In this document: piece after piece, positions 36,117 to 48,520 of the stretch
Position numbering within the stretch: the first letter of the stretch is position 1
How the letters are laid out: the number at the start of each line of letters is the position of its first letter
Source of the DNA: Glycine soja
Lineage: Eukaryota; Streptophyta; Magnoliopsida; Fabales; Fabaceae
Length of the DNA stretch: 64,000 nucleotides
Assembly (NCBI RefSeq): GCF_004193775.1
Contig: NC_041004.1
Location: 35,612,411-35,676,410, forward strand
Direction: 5' to 3'
Position numbers and translations under genes: made by a program
The notes under the pieces: generated by a model
Seen by the model: the letters and a program-made list of their open reading frames with translations, nothing else
What the model was told of the DNA's origin: nothing
The model's database searches: none

Positions 36117-37279
36117 TAGGGGTGGGTAAGCAGGTCGGCCCGTCCCGTGTAAGGCCCGCCCGCATTGGTAGCGGACCGGTCCAATCCGCCCCGCTTCTTA
36201 CACGGACCAAATAAATTGGTCCGCCCCCGCCTCGCGGACCCCGCGGGTCAAACGGACCAGTCCGCTGGCCTAATTTTAAAAGAATTTTAATTTTAATAAA
36301 AATATAATACAATCAAATTAAGTTCAATATAAATGTAAATAAAATCTCAATAATTAGTCAATTACATCAATAAAATAAATAATGTCTTAACAAAAGAAAA
36401 TCCAAATAATAAATCTAAAATATGAAATTTAAACATCCCCAACAACAAATTATTTTATATTTGAAGTAGCTTGAGCCTTCTCCATCTCCATATCTTCATC
36501 TTCTTTTCCTAAAACTCGAAATAATAATAAATATTTGAATAAAATCAAGTTAAGTGATTAAAAGACAATAATTATTACATATTATTTACCCTGCATATCA
36601 AATACTAGTAATCAATTTTTAGTATATATTGTCAACAAGAAGCCTAGTTCGATATTTGTTAAGCACACGTGAGGAGAAAAAATGTTTTTAGTCTACTACA
36701 ACTACTAAATATGATATGAGCTATTTTTTATAATAAAAATATATTGAAATATCTTTAAAAATATTTATTTAACAATTATTTTTGGCTTAAATAATAAGAA
36801 TTGATATTTTTATTATTTATGACTTTCAGATATGAAAATGATAGATTAAAAGAGAAAAAGATCAAGAAAATATAAAAAAAAAAAAAGATTTTTAGCAAGT
36901 TATCACTTATCTTTTTTTATCTTAATCTTTTATTTTTCTTATCTTATCCTTTTTTATCTTTATCATCTTGTATTTTTATCTTTATATCTTTATCTTATCT
37001 AATATATTTCTTTATCTACTGTTTTAAAAAAAGTTTAAATTAAAAAAGAGAAAATCAAACCTAATATGATTGGGTTAGGATCACACAAATTAAACCTATT
37101 GCGGGCTACAGGCAACCTGCAGACCCCGCGGACCAAACCCGCGTAGTCCGCGGGTTAAGCGGGACGGGCCCAAAAATATAACATAACCATGGATTGTTTA
37201 AAAAAATTGATCCGTAACCCGCGCAGACTGCAGGTTCCGCGGGTCAGTCCATGGACCTGAACCAGTTTACCCACCCCTA
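36117..37279. mobile_element. Non-autonomous hAT-like element, about 1.16 kb
   Basis: It begins TAGGGGTGGGTAAGC and ends GTTTACCCACCCCTA, short terminal inverted repeats of hAT form. The flanking 8-mers GTATCACT (36109-36116) and ATATCACT (37280-37287) match at 7 of 8, fitting the hAT 8-bp duplication. Subterminal 100-150 bases are GC-rich with repeated GCGGACC/GGTCCGC and CCGCGGG/CCCGCGG motifs on both sides; the middle is AT-rich and non-coding. There is no transposase. A shorter relative lies at 31316-31840. Confidence 0.8.
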
Positions 37280-37745
37280 ATATCACTTGCCTTCATCTCC
37301 TTACTGGACCTCTAGACCAAGATTTTTATCATTTGTCACCTTTGTACCTTGAAGGTTCAACTAGATCAATTTACTTATACGCGGATTGTAGGTTTTATTT
37401 CTTGTTTTTCAAATCGCCTTAAATTTTTATTTTTTAATGTATTATTATTTTTAGTATTTTAATTTTAATTTTTATTGAATCCCAATAATATTAAAAAAAT
37501 TAATATATTTTAAGATAATTATTATATAAGTCCACAAACTTATTATACTTTTTTATCAACCAAAAAAATTTCATTAGATACAAATTTATAATATATGATA
37601 ATTTATGATTATTTCACCGTCAAAAAGTTCTTTACATTAAGCTTGTTTAAATAAATTTCTCTATAAACATTTATAGGATAGAAAATATAAAGAAGAAAAA
37701 TAAATAAGTTATTTTATAAATTAGTTTATAGAATTTTCTCTTGTG

Positions 37746-37801
<56 letters not shown>

Positions 37802-38150
37802 TTTTTTCAGAATTTTATTTTCAACTTATATGCATAAACTAATTATAAGTATATATTCTTTCAAAACAAAAGAGAATAATAATACAATTTAATCATGTTT
37901 TAAGGATTGAAACATATTCTCTTAAAAAATGAAACATATTTTACTCATAAAATCATCAAAACGTAGCTGATATATATATTAGACTTCAATTTCTATCTAC
38001 TTATAATTAGTGTAAATGTTTTCAGTCAAAATGATAGATATGATTTTTAAGATAATTATTATAAAAATTAATAAACTTATCAAATATAATAATTTGTGTA
38101 TAAATCAATCAAATTTAATACATGAACTATCATTTCTTTTTTGGTAACAT
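37280..38150. other. Intergenic stretch with (TA)n at 37751-37797
   Basis: AT-rich, no coding signal; about 23 TA units from 37751. Confidence 0.6.
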
Positions 38151-38240
38151 AGTACATGAACTATTATTTACTCTATACATTATGTAACACACAAAGAACG
38201 AAGATTAAAAAAAAAGGGAGGGAGCACAACTGTTGTTATC

Positions 38241-38432
38241 TTAGTCCGAAAAAAGATCTTTGGATCCTGGATCAAACTGAGAAATCTTCGAAGTTTGATT
38301 CTGATTATTTGGAAATCCGCAAGCAACCCACCATTCATGAACTATCCCTACTTCATTTGCCATTTTGCCTTCTGCCCATTGCCACAAATGCACGTCTCTG
38401 GTGGCAGAGTCTGCGACATAAATAGTAAACAT
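38241..38432 (-). CDS. Unrecognised small ORF or exon (63 aa)
   Basis: The minus-strand reading (HLWQWAEGKMANEVGIVHEW, then WWVACGF) is less AT-rich and more protein-like than its surroundings. An acceptor-like TTATGTCGCAG lies just before DSATRDVH, so it may be an exon of a lost or unrecognised gene. No family was recognised and no neighbouring exons were found. Confidence 0.22.
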   Translation of the reverse strand: MFTIYVADSATRDVHLWQWAEGKMANEVGIVHEWWVACGFPNNQNQTSKISQFDPGSKDLFSD

Positions 38433-38439
38433 TATGTTA

Positions 38440-41400
38440 TATCATTTCAATATTAATATATGAGAAGTAAAAGAGAAGAAACCACCAATTTGTAACACAT
38501 TTATATTAGTTACTCTAAAGTCCTACATGTAAGCAAATTCAGATTAGGTTACAAAAGATACAATACAAAGCTAGCAATATATCATAGTTTTAGTGAATTT
38601 AAGAACAGTGATCAATAGTTTGGACTTAGATGCTTAAACCCCAACTGAAGCAAGCATCACAACACGAGGGACATGTTAGCTGCTAAAGCTGGATTAACCA
38701 TATATAGGTGCTACAGTCAAACTCAAAGTCCTAACCATGGTTGATGTTTTTTTTCTCTTCTAAATCACATATATTTTTCAACAATTTTGTTTAAGTTTGA
38801 AACAATCTCACATAAAAGTTTAGATTTATAAAAATTAAAAAAATGATTTATTTATCTCCCAAGTATTGGCTGGCAGTGTGGCAGGTCAGTGAGGTCACAT
38901 GTAACTGTACCTTATCTCATGTGGCTTGCTACAGATTCTTAAACTACTTTTGTCTCCTTCGTTGCCCTCCCAAAAGCCAAAGCCACGCGCCTTATCACTA
39001 CTGTCGTTCTCTTCTTCCCAAAGTTCAGGGAGGCTGTGCATTACACGCGCGACTGCTACGATGGTTATTTGTGCTTCTTCATTTATGATTTTACAATTCT
39101 GGAAATAAAATTCAATCATAAATGTGATACACTTCTTATGTGCAAGTTTCGATCACAGTGGCTAAAATAGAATAATATCTCAACTGTTTCAGAATTTACA
39201 ATAGTGTTCCCTTCCTTTATTTCCCTTCTTGCCCTCTTGTATGTCCGTTATATAAGGTACATATTATTTCCAAGTTACCTTAAAGCCCTCCCTTCCTTAG
39301 TGGCTGCCTTGCCTTTTTTGCCATATTCTATTACAAGTTTGTAATTTAAATATTGACTTTATAACTTTTACTAGTAAGCTTCCAAATCGAGTGAACCACT
39401 CTTTGATTATTGGTTAATTACAAACTACAAATCATAACTTTAATTAACGAAATACACACTATATAAGTTCTTGATCAAGTCCAATATCCACATATTTTTT
39501 AGTAACACATTGTCTTATATATACACAAAATTCAAAATAGCTCCAATATACTATAAGTGATTTTTTAACCTTGTAAAAAATATATTGCTTATTTCTTGAG
39601 GGAGAAACTAACATTTAGGTTGTGTTCAATTTGAGTGACGAAAATAAAACACTACAGATGGAATCAAGGCATGCGCGTTTGGTGAAGATTATTACGTGCA
39701 GAGATAACTTTGTCCCAGATTTTAAGGTATGCATGTGACCACAACAAGATGAGGCTTAATGACTTTTTTTTTTTATCTTTGTTCTTTACATTTTAAGGTA
39801 TGCATGTGATCATAAGCATACTTATACTGAGGGCATAATAGTATTTTTACCTATTTATTCAATCATCTCTTCTCATTTCTACTAATTTCTCAATTATTTC
39901 ACTTAAAAACAAATAATACAACACATCATTTATTTCTATTTTATTTCTGTTTTTTAAAATTATCTCTCTTGTATTTTTATTTATTCTATTTCTATCTTTA
40001 AAACCAAATACATTCTCGATAAGAATAGTGAGATAGTTATGAATTAAGTTAAGAGATAAAAGAAAGTCTTAATAAATATGTAAATCAAACGAATATATTG
40101 CCATCCTACAAAATATATTGTTGGTATGGAGTATGGCTTTTTTTTTTTATCAATATTATATACGCTTTTATTATATATAGCGATATACCGTGAACTAATT
40201 AAAAATTATAAAAAAATATGAATTTTAAAATAGTTAGTATAAAATTTAATGAATTTATCCCATATCATAATTTATTATTTAAGAATCTTTATAAAAATTA
40301 AAAGTCTTTTAGCAACATCTTTTTAACATTTAGTACTAAAGAGCAAGTACGAAAAATAATAAATTAACGATGTATAAATATAATATATATATCGTTCAAG
40401 TAGTATTAATCTCTGAGACTGGATTTTGTTTCTTTCTTAATTCGGTTCTCAAGCTTAATCTAATTATATAAGGATGAGAGGTTTAACAATTGTGGGCATG
40501 CAGAGGGATCCTAGTAGACGCCACAATCATGTTAGTGCCTTTCCATGATGTGAATAATCACCAGCCAACATGCGAGTTAACTATCCCAAACATCCAAAGG
40601 AACAAATAAAGCACACTTGAATGAACTAGACATTAAGGATCTTCATATCGATCTCTAGACACTCTTTGTGACCAAAGCATTTTGGCACCCACCAGGGGCA
40701 CGCTGAAACTATTCTCGATGCATTTGTTTTCCTATTGAATTAACGAGTTTTAGAAGTTGGTGATGACTCGAACGATGCTACAAGTTTTAAGAGTGTAAAC
40801 TTATTTGTGCAACTTTTAGATGAAATAACCGAGTTAAAGGAACCATAATTAGGAGATGTAGCACCATAACAACGATATGAAAAAGAGGATTGTAGAGGTG
40901 AAGTTCTGAAGCGAGGAGGTAAACGAAATATCGAACTTCAAAGCCAAATAAGGGGCATGGAGCAAAGTAGGGAGGATGGTGAAGATCTTATAGGGGAGTT
41001 TCGAAGAGTATTTAACTATTTTTTTTAGGCAATCCAACACAAGGTGAGATTGAATAATTTTTGGGTCCTAAATCCATGTATCATGTGGATGGTGTAAATA
41101 TAGTGTCTTAATTTAAAAGTAGATCTTGGAACCATTGGGAAATGCTTGCGAATCTAGTGGCTCAATGAAATAGAGCTTCTTGTGTAATGGGAATGAGAGG
41201 ATGGTGGTATGAGAAGATTTGGGAAGAAGAATTATTGTATTGAGTACTGACATTAAGTGTCTTTTCCATGAATTATGAGAGAAACCATCACATTAACCAT
41301 AATGGAGTAAATACGAGAGATGAATGACAGTAAAATAAGAGTTTAAAGTTTATGTACGGTTATAATTTAATGATTATGTAAATTTATTTTATATTGTATA

Positions 41401-41660
41401 ATTTTTTTCTCATAAAATAAAAAGTTGTTTAAGAAATAAATAAAGCATGGCCTTTGGGTCTCTACTACTAGGCAAGAGAAATTTACAATTGATGAATTCA
41501 AATATTAGATTTATAGGGGGCTTGGTAAGATCTCCCCCATGATGCTTAGAAATAAGGGGGTATCATGTAGTTGTTCTTTTATTACCACCTAGTACGTGCA
41601 TGTGAAAGCAAGGAACAATCAAATTTTGGTTAGGGTCACACAAATCCATAACAACACTAT
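38440..41660. other. Intergenic stretch, no gene recognised
   Basis: Mostly AT-rich. Bases 38900-39100 have higher GC and ORFs on both strands without motifs. About 40840-41240 is purine-rich and ORF-poor. No gene call is supported. Confidence 0.45.
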
Positions 41661-41670
41661 AATAGTACTT

Positions 41671-41690
41671 CCCCCCCCCCCCCCCCCCCC
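41671..41690. repeat. (C)20 homopolymer
   Basis: Twenty consecutive C residues, isolated in AT-rich DNA. Confidence 0.97.
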
Positions 41691-41759
41691 AAAGTTTAAT
41701 CTTTATTATTCCTCTTTCTTTTTCTCCAAAGTTCAGATTTTCGAGTTTCAGTCATGTAA

Positions 41760-44700
41760 TGGCTATATGCCAAACAATTGACTTAAGGTTCTTCTAGCAA
41801 TCATGGTTTTTGAAGAATTAAATACCATAATGGAAGACCAGAGGTAATACATACTTTTTTAAAATGTATTTATTCTATATCAACTATTGATAATAAGTTG
41901 TGTACATATATATAAATATAGGGCAACAAATAGTATAAAAATAAAATAAAAAAAAACTTTATGATAATTCTTTTGTTTTTTTATCTTATTATAAGTGTGA
42001 AATATTTATTAATTTTATTGATGATTAATTTTTATTAAAAAATTTAATTAACTATTAATATTATATTATTGTTTTTACAATATTCAAATTTAAAATCTTA
42101 TTCAAGAGACTCAAATCGAATTGCACCCAAACTTACATAATATAGGTAGTTGTTTTGGTTTAATCTCACAAATTAAGAGAATGCACAGGTGAAATTACTT
42201 TTTTTTTTTTGCTATATATAATTGAGGAAATTACTTTATTTGATGAATCTTCATTGTTTTAATTTACAGAGTGAATGAATTAAATCTGTTTGACCTCAAG
42301 TTTGTGGTCACCACTACATCCAGAGGTATTAATTGTTAGTTTTATAGTTGGTTTAAGCCTTACGATTTTATTCTTTAAAGGTGTATCAAAGGGTTTAGGA
42401 ACAACCGTTTTACCTTAATTAATCCCCCTTTCCTCTTTTGTTAATAACTATCATAAATTTGTTATGTGGAAGTTATTGGTCCATAATATGACCGATTGAA
42501 GCCTTTTAAACCGTTTGTAAGGTATGATGATGGGGTGATGACCCTTCGGGACATGAGGATCTAGTTTCAGTGAGTCGTCCGTTAATTATAAGTGTTGGTC
42601 CAATTATTTGGACATAGTTTTAGAAAAAAGAATAAAAAATCAAATCCATAATGTTTCTACCGGACAAAGAAAGAAGAATATTCGTACATCCATGTTACTT
42701 TGGTGTTGGTTCTAATTTCAAACCCCAGCCAGCTGGCTGCAGATATCCTCACCTTCCAATTTGATATACTCCATAGATACTTGCCATAAAATATAGTAAT
42801 GAAGACAACATTTTAACTTAATTATGACATTATTCACGTTTATGGTCAAATCTACATCTAATTGTAATCATTTTTGTTTTCGAATGACGACAAGGACTTG
42901 CAAGAACACACACATACATATATTATAACCCCTTACCACGAGATAGAAAATGAAAGTAAAAGGACATGCATTATAGTTTTCGGCCATCATATGATTGAAC
43001 ATTAGACCTAAAAATCCATTTTGGCTATCTCCAATTTTTATTATGGAAACATTTGCTTCGCCAACTGAAAGATCATTCCATAATTAATGAGCATGATCAA
43101 GAACAAACATTAGCAGCTGGATTTGCAAGCTTTGTTAGGTACCACCTTAAAAAATAAAAAATAAAAAATAAAAACAAAAAATTAGGAGACAGATAGATGT
43201 AACTGTTACTGTTTAATAAAGAAAAGCTACGCTGCAACTGCCGCCTTATGTAGCTGATGCAGGTGATGGCGATGGTTGTCTAATGGTTTTTGGTTCATTT
43301 CTCATTTTGTATACAAAGACAGGCTACTTACTTAATTCCATGTTATCTAATTTTTGAACATTTCTTTCTTTTTCTCAATATAAATACAATATTTTCGTTA
43401 TCTTTGTAATTATTGCGATCGATCCCCATCTAAAAACTACTAATTAAACATGATGAATTAATTTCACTATAATTGTTTGCTAGTATTATTTCACTAGTGA
43501 GTGACCGAGTGAGAAGGTACATTTGGTGCATGATATATATTTTTGAATTGTACTCCTGCCTCAAATAATTAATACAATTTAAATTTAAATATTTAAATTT
43601 GTGACCGTATATATATATACACACGCGTTACTTGTTTGGTCTGCTGCTTACCAACAAGTCTACAACCCCCCTTGAGGTTGAGATTGGTAGAAATTTTAAA
43701 TAATCTCTTCTTTTAAAAGAATTTCTTATGTATTTTCAGTATAAATAAAGTTTCCAAGTATTAAAATTAATAGCAGAAATGTATGTGAATATTACATGTA
43801 TTAAAAAATCCAGAATATGATTAAATATATTATTTAGGTCACTTGTCCTTAATCACTACAATCTATCCTTATCATTAATTATAATTTGGTTTGTTATGCT
43901 ATTCATTTATTTTAATTTTCCTAACTCAAAAGAAGGGCTTGACTCTAAAAAAGGCAACGCTTGAACTATCACTACAAGTGAACTTAAATAGCAATTTGCT
44001 CGAAGTGGATTAATCCAGCAACTCAAAACAGCAGAATTAATGTTATATAAGGATATATGGACAAACTCTACATTCCATTGATTTTTCCCAAAGCACCATA
44101 GAAATGACTAAGATTGGAATCCAATTTTATACTAAATCACACGAAACTTGCAATTAATTAACATCACTGTAAATTTGAAAAGGGAGTCTACGTACCCCTA
44201 GTAATATGTATTCCTTCATTTAACAAATTACAGTGCACCAAATTAATCACATTGCTGCATCAAAAATGAAATTCAATGCATACGATCATGTTTATACTGA
44301 AAAGTTGACAAGGGAGTCTACCCCTAGTAATATGTTTATATTTCAAAATCAACTTTTTTTTTTATCAGTATTCAAAATCAACTTTTTTAACAACTAAAAA
44401 TAATTTTGAGAGAAATGGTTTATTTTTGAGTTTTAAAGTGTTTAAAATTAATTAAGGTGATATCCATAATTTTTTTAAAAAAATATTCTCATATTTATAC
44501 TCTAAATGATATATTTAATTTATCATTCAAATTAATAAAATTAATTCATTTAAATTTACTTTTGAAATATTATTTTTAAAGTTTTGTGTAACTAACCTAA
44601 AGTAAAAATGAGGTTAAATAATTTATAAATACAATAAAATTACACCCATTTTTTAATAGATTTTTTCGTGTATAAAATTCTATATAATTTTATTAGATTA

Positions 44701-44980
44701 TTTAAGATAAAATTATTTAACACCATTTTTACTTGGTATCAGTTACATCATCCCATAATATAAACTAATTTTTAGTTACTTTCAGAAAATAATTATATCA
44801 AAATTTGAACACGCTGTCGCTGGCTTTAATTTGTTTTATTTACGATGTTAGTGAAAATAAATTATAATTTATAAAATTAAAACAAGTGAAAATATAATGT
44901 TTTTCTTTTTTATGTAAAATTTTTTTAGATAAGTTTTACGGGAAATATAAAAAAGAAAATTTGGAGAAAGAAGTCAGATT
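41760..44980. other. Intergenic stretch upstream of beta-tubulin, no gene seen
   Basis: AT-rich. A small duplication is visible: GGGAGTCTACGTACCCCTAG at about 44186 and GGGAGTCTACCCCTAG at about 44309, both followed by TAATATGT. Confidence 0.5.
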
Positions 44981-45389
44981 AGTCACGTCAGTGATTCGTC
45001 GACGCCGACAAAGACTTCAGAGCACAGGACACAGGTAGTTACGACGTCCTAACATTCATTCCCCTTCCATGCTCCTTCCCTGCAATTCAATAAGGACCAT
45101 TCTGTCATTTACACCAAGGGCATATCCGTCACAACACCACATCATACAAAAAACGAAAATTTAAATTACAACTAATCTCCATCTCCACCGTTGAAAATTT
45201 CCATCCAACGGCCCAGCGTCTTCTCAGCGCAAAGCGAGGGAACAAACGTGAACCGTCGATGCTCCCACATCCCTACTCACTCTCACTATAAAAACTCCCT
45301 CACTCACTCTTCTTCCAAAAACTATCTCTCTCTCTGTTTATCTCCGCACTCCGTCTTCATCAATCAGCATCACCACCGCTCCAACACAG
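44980..45389 (+). promoter_or_regulatory. Beta-tubulin promoter and first leader exon
   Basis: A TATA box CTATAAAAACTC lies at 45286-45297, about 330 bases before the ATG and about 100 before a leader donor CACAG/GTACTT at 45389/45390. Upstream are ACGTCA/GACGTC motifs (about 44985 and 45041) that resemble bZIP sites. CT-rich tracts at 45298-45340 mark the leader. The leader intron would be 45390-45620, ending AAATGCAG. The transcription start is inferred to lie near 45315-45325. Confidence 0.7.
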
Positions 45390-45626
45390 GTACTTACTCT
45401 TTCGCTTCTTCTCAAATTCTCTCTCTCTAGATCTAGAATTAGAGGTTAATTAGTAAGTTAATTATGGTAGTAATTAGCAAGGTTTTGAATATCTGTCACG
45501 GTTGCGTTGCTATTGTTGATATCGAGGATAGTTAAAAAATCTTGATGTTGCGGCTGAAATCACCGTTCCTTGGTAATTAGTAAGTAATTAAGTAACGAGT
45601 GAGTGGTTTTTGAAATGCAGGGGAAA

Positions 45627-47742
45627 ATGAGGGAGATCCTTCACGTTCAGGGAGGGCAATGCGGGAACCAGATCGGTTCGAAGTTCTGGGAAGTGGTGTG
45701 CGACGAGCACGGCATAGATCCGACGGGGAAGTACGTCGGAAACTCAGATCTACAACTCGAGCGCGTGAACGTGTACTACAACGAAGCTTCCTGCGGGCGG
45801 TTTGTCCCACGCGCAGTGCTGATGGACCTGGAGCCCGGAACCATGGACAGCGTGCGGACTGGGCCGTACGGGCAGATATTCCGGCCCGACAACTTCGTGT
45901 TCGGGCAGTCCGGCGCGGGCAACAACTGGGCCAAGGGGCACTACACGGAGGGCGCCGAGCTCATCGACTCCGTCCTTGACGTCGTGCGCAAGGAGGCCGA
46001 GAACTGCGACTGCCTCCAGGGGTTCCAGGTCTGCCACTCGCTCGGCGGAGGAACCGGCTCCGGGATGGGGACGCTTTTGATTTCCAAGATCAGAGAGGAG
46101 TACCCTGACAGAATGATGCTCACCTTCTCCGTTTTTCCTTCCCCCAAGGTCTCTGATACTGTGGTTGAGCCTTATAACGCTACTCTTTCTGTTCATCAGT
46201 TGGTGGAGAATGCTGATGAGTGTATGGTGCTTGATAATGAGGCGCTCTACGATATCTGCTTCAGGACTCTCAAGTTGACCACTCCTAGCTGTAAGTTCAT
46301 CAGAAACCCTAATTTCTGATCCGAATGTTAGAGTGTGTGTGTGTTTAGTTATAATAATTTATTTTTGAAGTAACTAGTGTTTAGTTTCGTCATGCGAAAC
46401 CGTAGTTTCTGATCTGATTGTTATTGAGTCTCGATGTGGTCGAGGACCTGCGGTTTCTAAAATTGGTTTAGAATAAAAATGATTTTAGTTCAAATTAATT
46501 TTAAAGTAACTAGTGTTTAGTTTCATCATGTGAAAGTGTTGAGTTTGTGCGTGGTTGAGGTTTCTAAAATTGATATATTTTGAATAAAAATGATTTTAGT
46601 TCAAATTAATCTTGAAGTAGGTGTGTTAAGTTTACATCATGAATTGATTTTGACTGTAGTCAAAACTTGATTTTATATGCTTGGTTATTGCTTGCTAAAT
46701 TGTTTATCTCAAAATTTTGGTATAAATATAATCACTTTACTTCAAATCAATTTAACCATAATTAATTTTTGGAAATCAATTTTGTAATCATTCATCCATA
46801 CACAATACATGCAATTTATGTTTTTAGATGTTTTTATTCTATAAACGAGTTATTAGTGTAAATTATTTTATTCATTGCAAACATTACTTATCTTATAATT
46901 ATTTTAATTCAAAATCAATTCAAAATCAAATCCTTAATGTAAAATTAGTCATGTTAACATGTACTTAAAATTGTGTTATAGTAGGTAGTGCTTCAAAGTG
47001 ATTCTGATGCCAAACATGGCGAGATGATGTGTGAATTGTGATTGTTTGTGTTGCAGTTGGTGACTTGAACCACTTGATCTCTGCGACCATGAGTGGTGTT
47101 ACATGCTGTCTTCGATTCCCTGGTCAACTCAACTCTGATCTGAGGAAATTGGCCGTGAATCTCATTCCCTTCCCTCGTCTGCACTTCTTCATGGTTGGAT
47201 TTGCGCCTCTCACCTCTCGCGGCTCTCAGCAATACCGCGCATTGACAGTGCCAGAGCTGACACAGCAAATGTGGGATGCCAAGAACATGATGTGTGCTGC
47301 AGATCCAAGGCACGGGCGTTACCTCACGGCATCAGCCATGTTCCGTGGCAAGATGAGCACCAAGGAGGTGGACGAGCAGATGATAAACGTGCAGAACAAG
47401 AACTCTTCATATTTTGTCGAGTGGATTCCCAACAATGTCAAGTCGAGCGTGTGTGACATTGCTCCTAGAGGGCTCTCCATGGCGTCCACATTCATTGGAA
47501 ACTCGACCTCGATTCAGGAGATGTTCAGGAGGGTGAGTGAGCAGTTCACGGCCATGTTTAGGAGGAAGGCTTTCTTGCATTGGTACACCGGGGAAGGCAT
47601 GGACGAGATGGAGTTCACAGAGGCAGAGAGCAACATGAACGACCTTGTTTCAGAGTACCAGCAGTACCAGGATGCCACTGCCGAGGATGATGGGGAGTAT
47701 GAGGACGAGGAGGACGATGATGTTGAAGCAGACCACATGTGA
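45627..47742 (+). CDS. TUB: Beta-tubulin, two coding exons (449 aa)
   Basis: Beta-tubulin pairs with alpha-tubulin as the GTP-binding microtubule subunit. Exons: 45627-46290 (664 nt) and 47057-47742 (686 nt), joined between GT and AG at TTPS/FGDLNH, 1350 nt in total. The start is [17 protein letters not shown]; an upstream in-frame ATG (45603) lies before the leader acceptor at 45620 and is rejected. MREI is the N-terminal signal for tubulin mRNA autoregulation known in animals. The nucleotide-binding signature GGGTGSG is present (about residues 140-146). The C-terminus [19 protein letters not shown] is the usual acidic tail. The protein looks intact. As I recall, plant beta-tubulin genes usually have two coding introns; the earlier one, near codon 131, is absent here. 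The first 150 or so codons favour G/C third positions and later codons do not. Confidence 0.97.
46291..47056 (+). other. Beta-tubulin coding intron (766 bp)
   Basis: Starts GTAAGTTC and ends TTTGTGTTGCAG. It is AT-rich. ATTTTGAATAAAAATGATTT-type text is repeated: GAATAAAAATGATTTTAGTT occurs near 46473 and 46583. Confidence 0.9.
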
Positions 47743-48230
47743 AGAGACTGAATGTGAAAGATGCCTGTGTCTTACTTATGCTATGTGATGCGTAAGTGTG
47801 TTTGCTCTGCTCTCCAACGTGAAGAAGATTGTAATTACTAATAGTGTATGTACGGTTTGCGGGATAAAACTTTGATGAGCTTGGTGTGGAGAATGGAAAA
47901 AATAGGGGGTTAGTGGGAGTGGAGTTTGGGAACAATGTTATGCGGCACCTATCTGTTTGTTCTTATATTGGCTTGCTTTTATGTTGTTATATTGAGTCAT
48001 GTTTCCGTAATATTTGTTGTTCTTATGCATGACTTTTGTCTACGTTGGATTCTTGGAATGTCTTTGGAGAAAGCCTTGCCTCATGTTTTTGTCTATACTG
48101 TGTTGAGGTCAAGGTGTGATTTAGGATACTGATCGAATCTAGTTATCCTTTGAGAAAGTGGAAGATTAACCCCTTGCTCTACATATATGCATAACAGAGC
48201 AACAAAGATTCCAATCAGTAAATTCTAAAT
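47743..48230 (+). other. Beta-tubulin 3' region
   Basis: The 3' untranslated region probably extends a few hundred bases past the stop. No single canonical AATAAA stands out; GGATAAAACT at about 47860 and TGTAATTACT at about 47830 are candidate signals. Confidence 0.4.
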
Positions 48231-48520
48231 GCGATTAGAAAGCAAAAGGAAACTGCTACCCCGTGAGGGAAAGTTCTATCCGGCATCTAACACCTGTCAA
48301 TTGCAGGACAGATCTCAATTTGTATGGGACTGTTGCTTCTTGCACTCCCTCTATTGCTTCCTGCACTTTTCTTTGCATTATGGAAATGGGAAGTGCATTG
48401 CGAAATGTGGTGGATCTTCGGGTTGACAAAAGGGCAAATGCACACTGGAAAAAATGTTGAGCATTTGACTGCAACAAATTTTATAGACTTACAAAACTTC
48501 ACATTTGTAAGTTAAGATGC
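48230..48520. other. Less AT-rich segment with overlapping ORFs on both strands, unidentified
   Basis: Several ORFs of 60-73 codons overlap in different frames on both strands, and none has a recognisable motif. The GC content is above its surroundings. It may be a fragment of a repeat or lost gene. Confidence 0.3.

Noticed and set aside
45603..45626. Upstream in-frame ATG for beta-tubulin
   Set aside because: It lies before the leader acceptor AAATGCAG at 45620, so it would be intronic. The family start is MREI at 45627.
45750..46196. 148-codon minus-strand ORF across beta-tubulin
   Set aside because: It is the antisense shadow of a GC-biased, strongly conserved coding exon.
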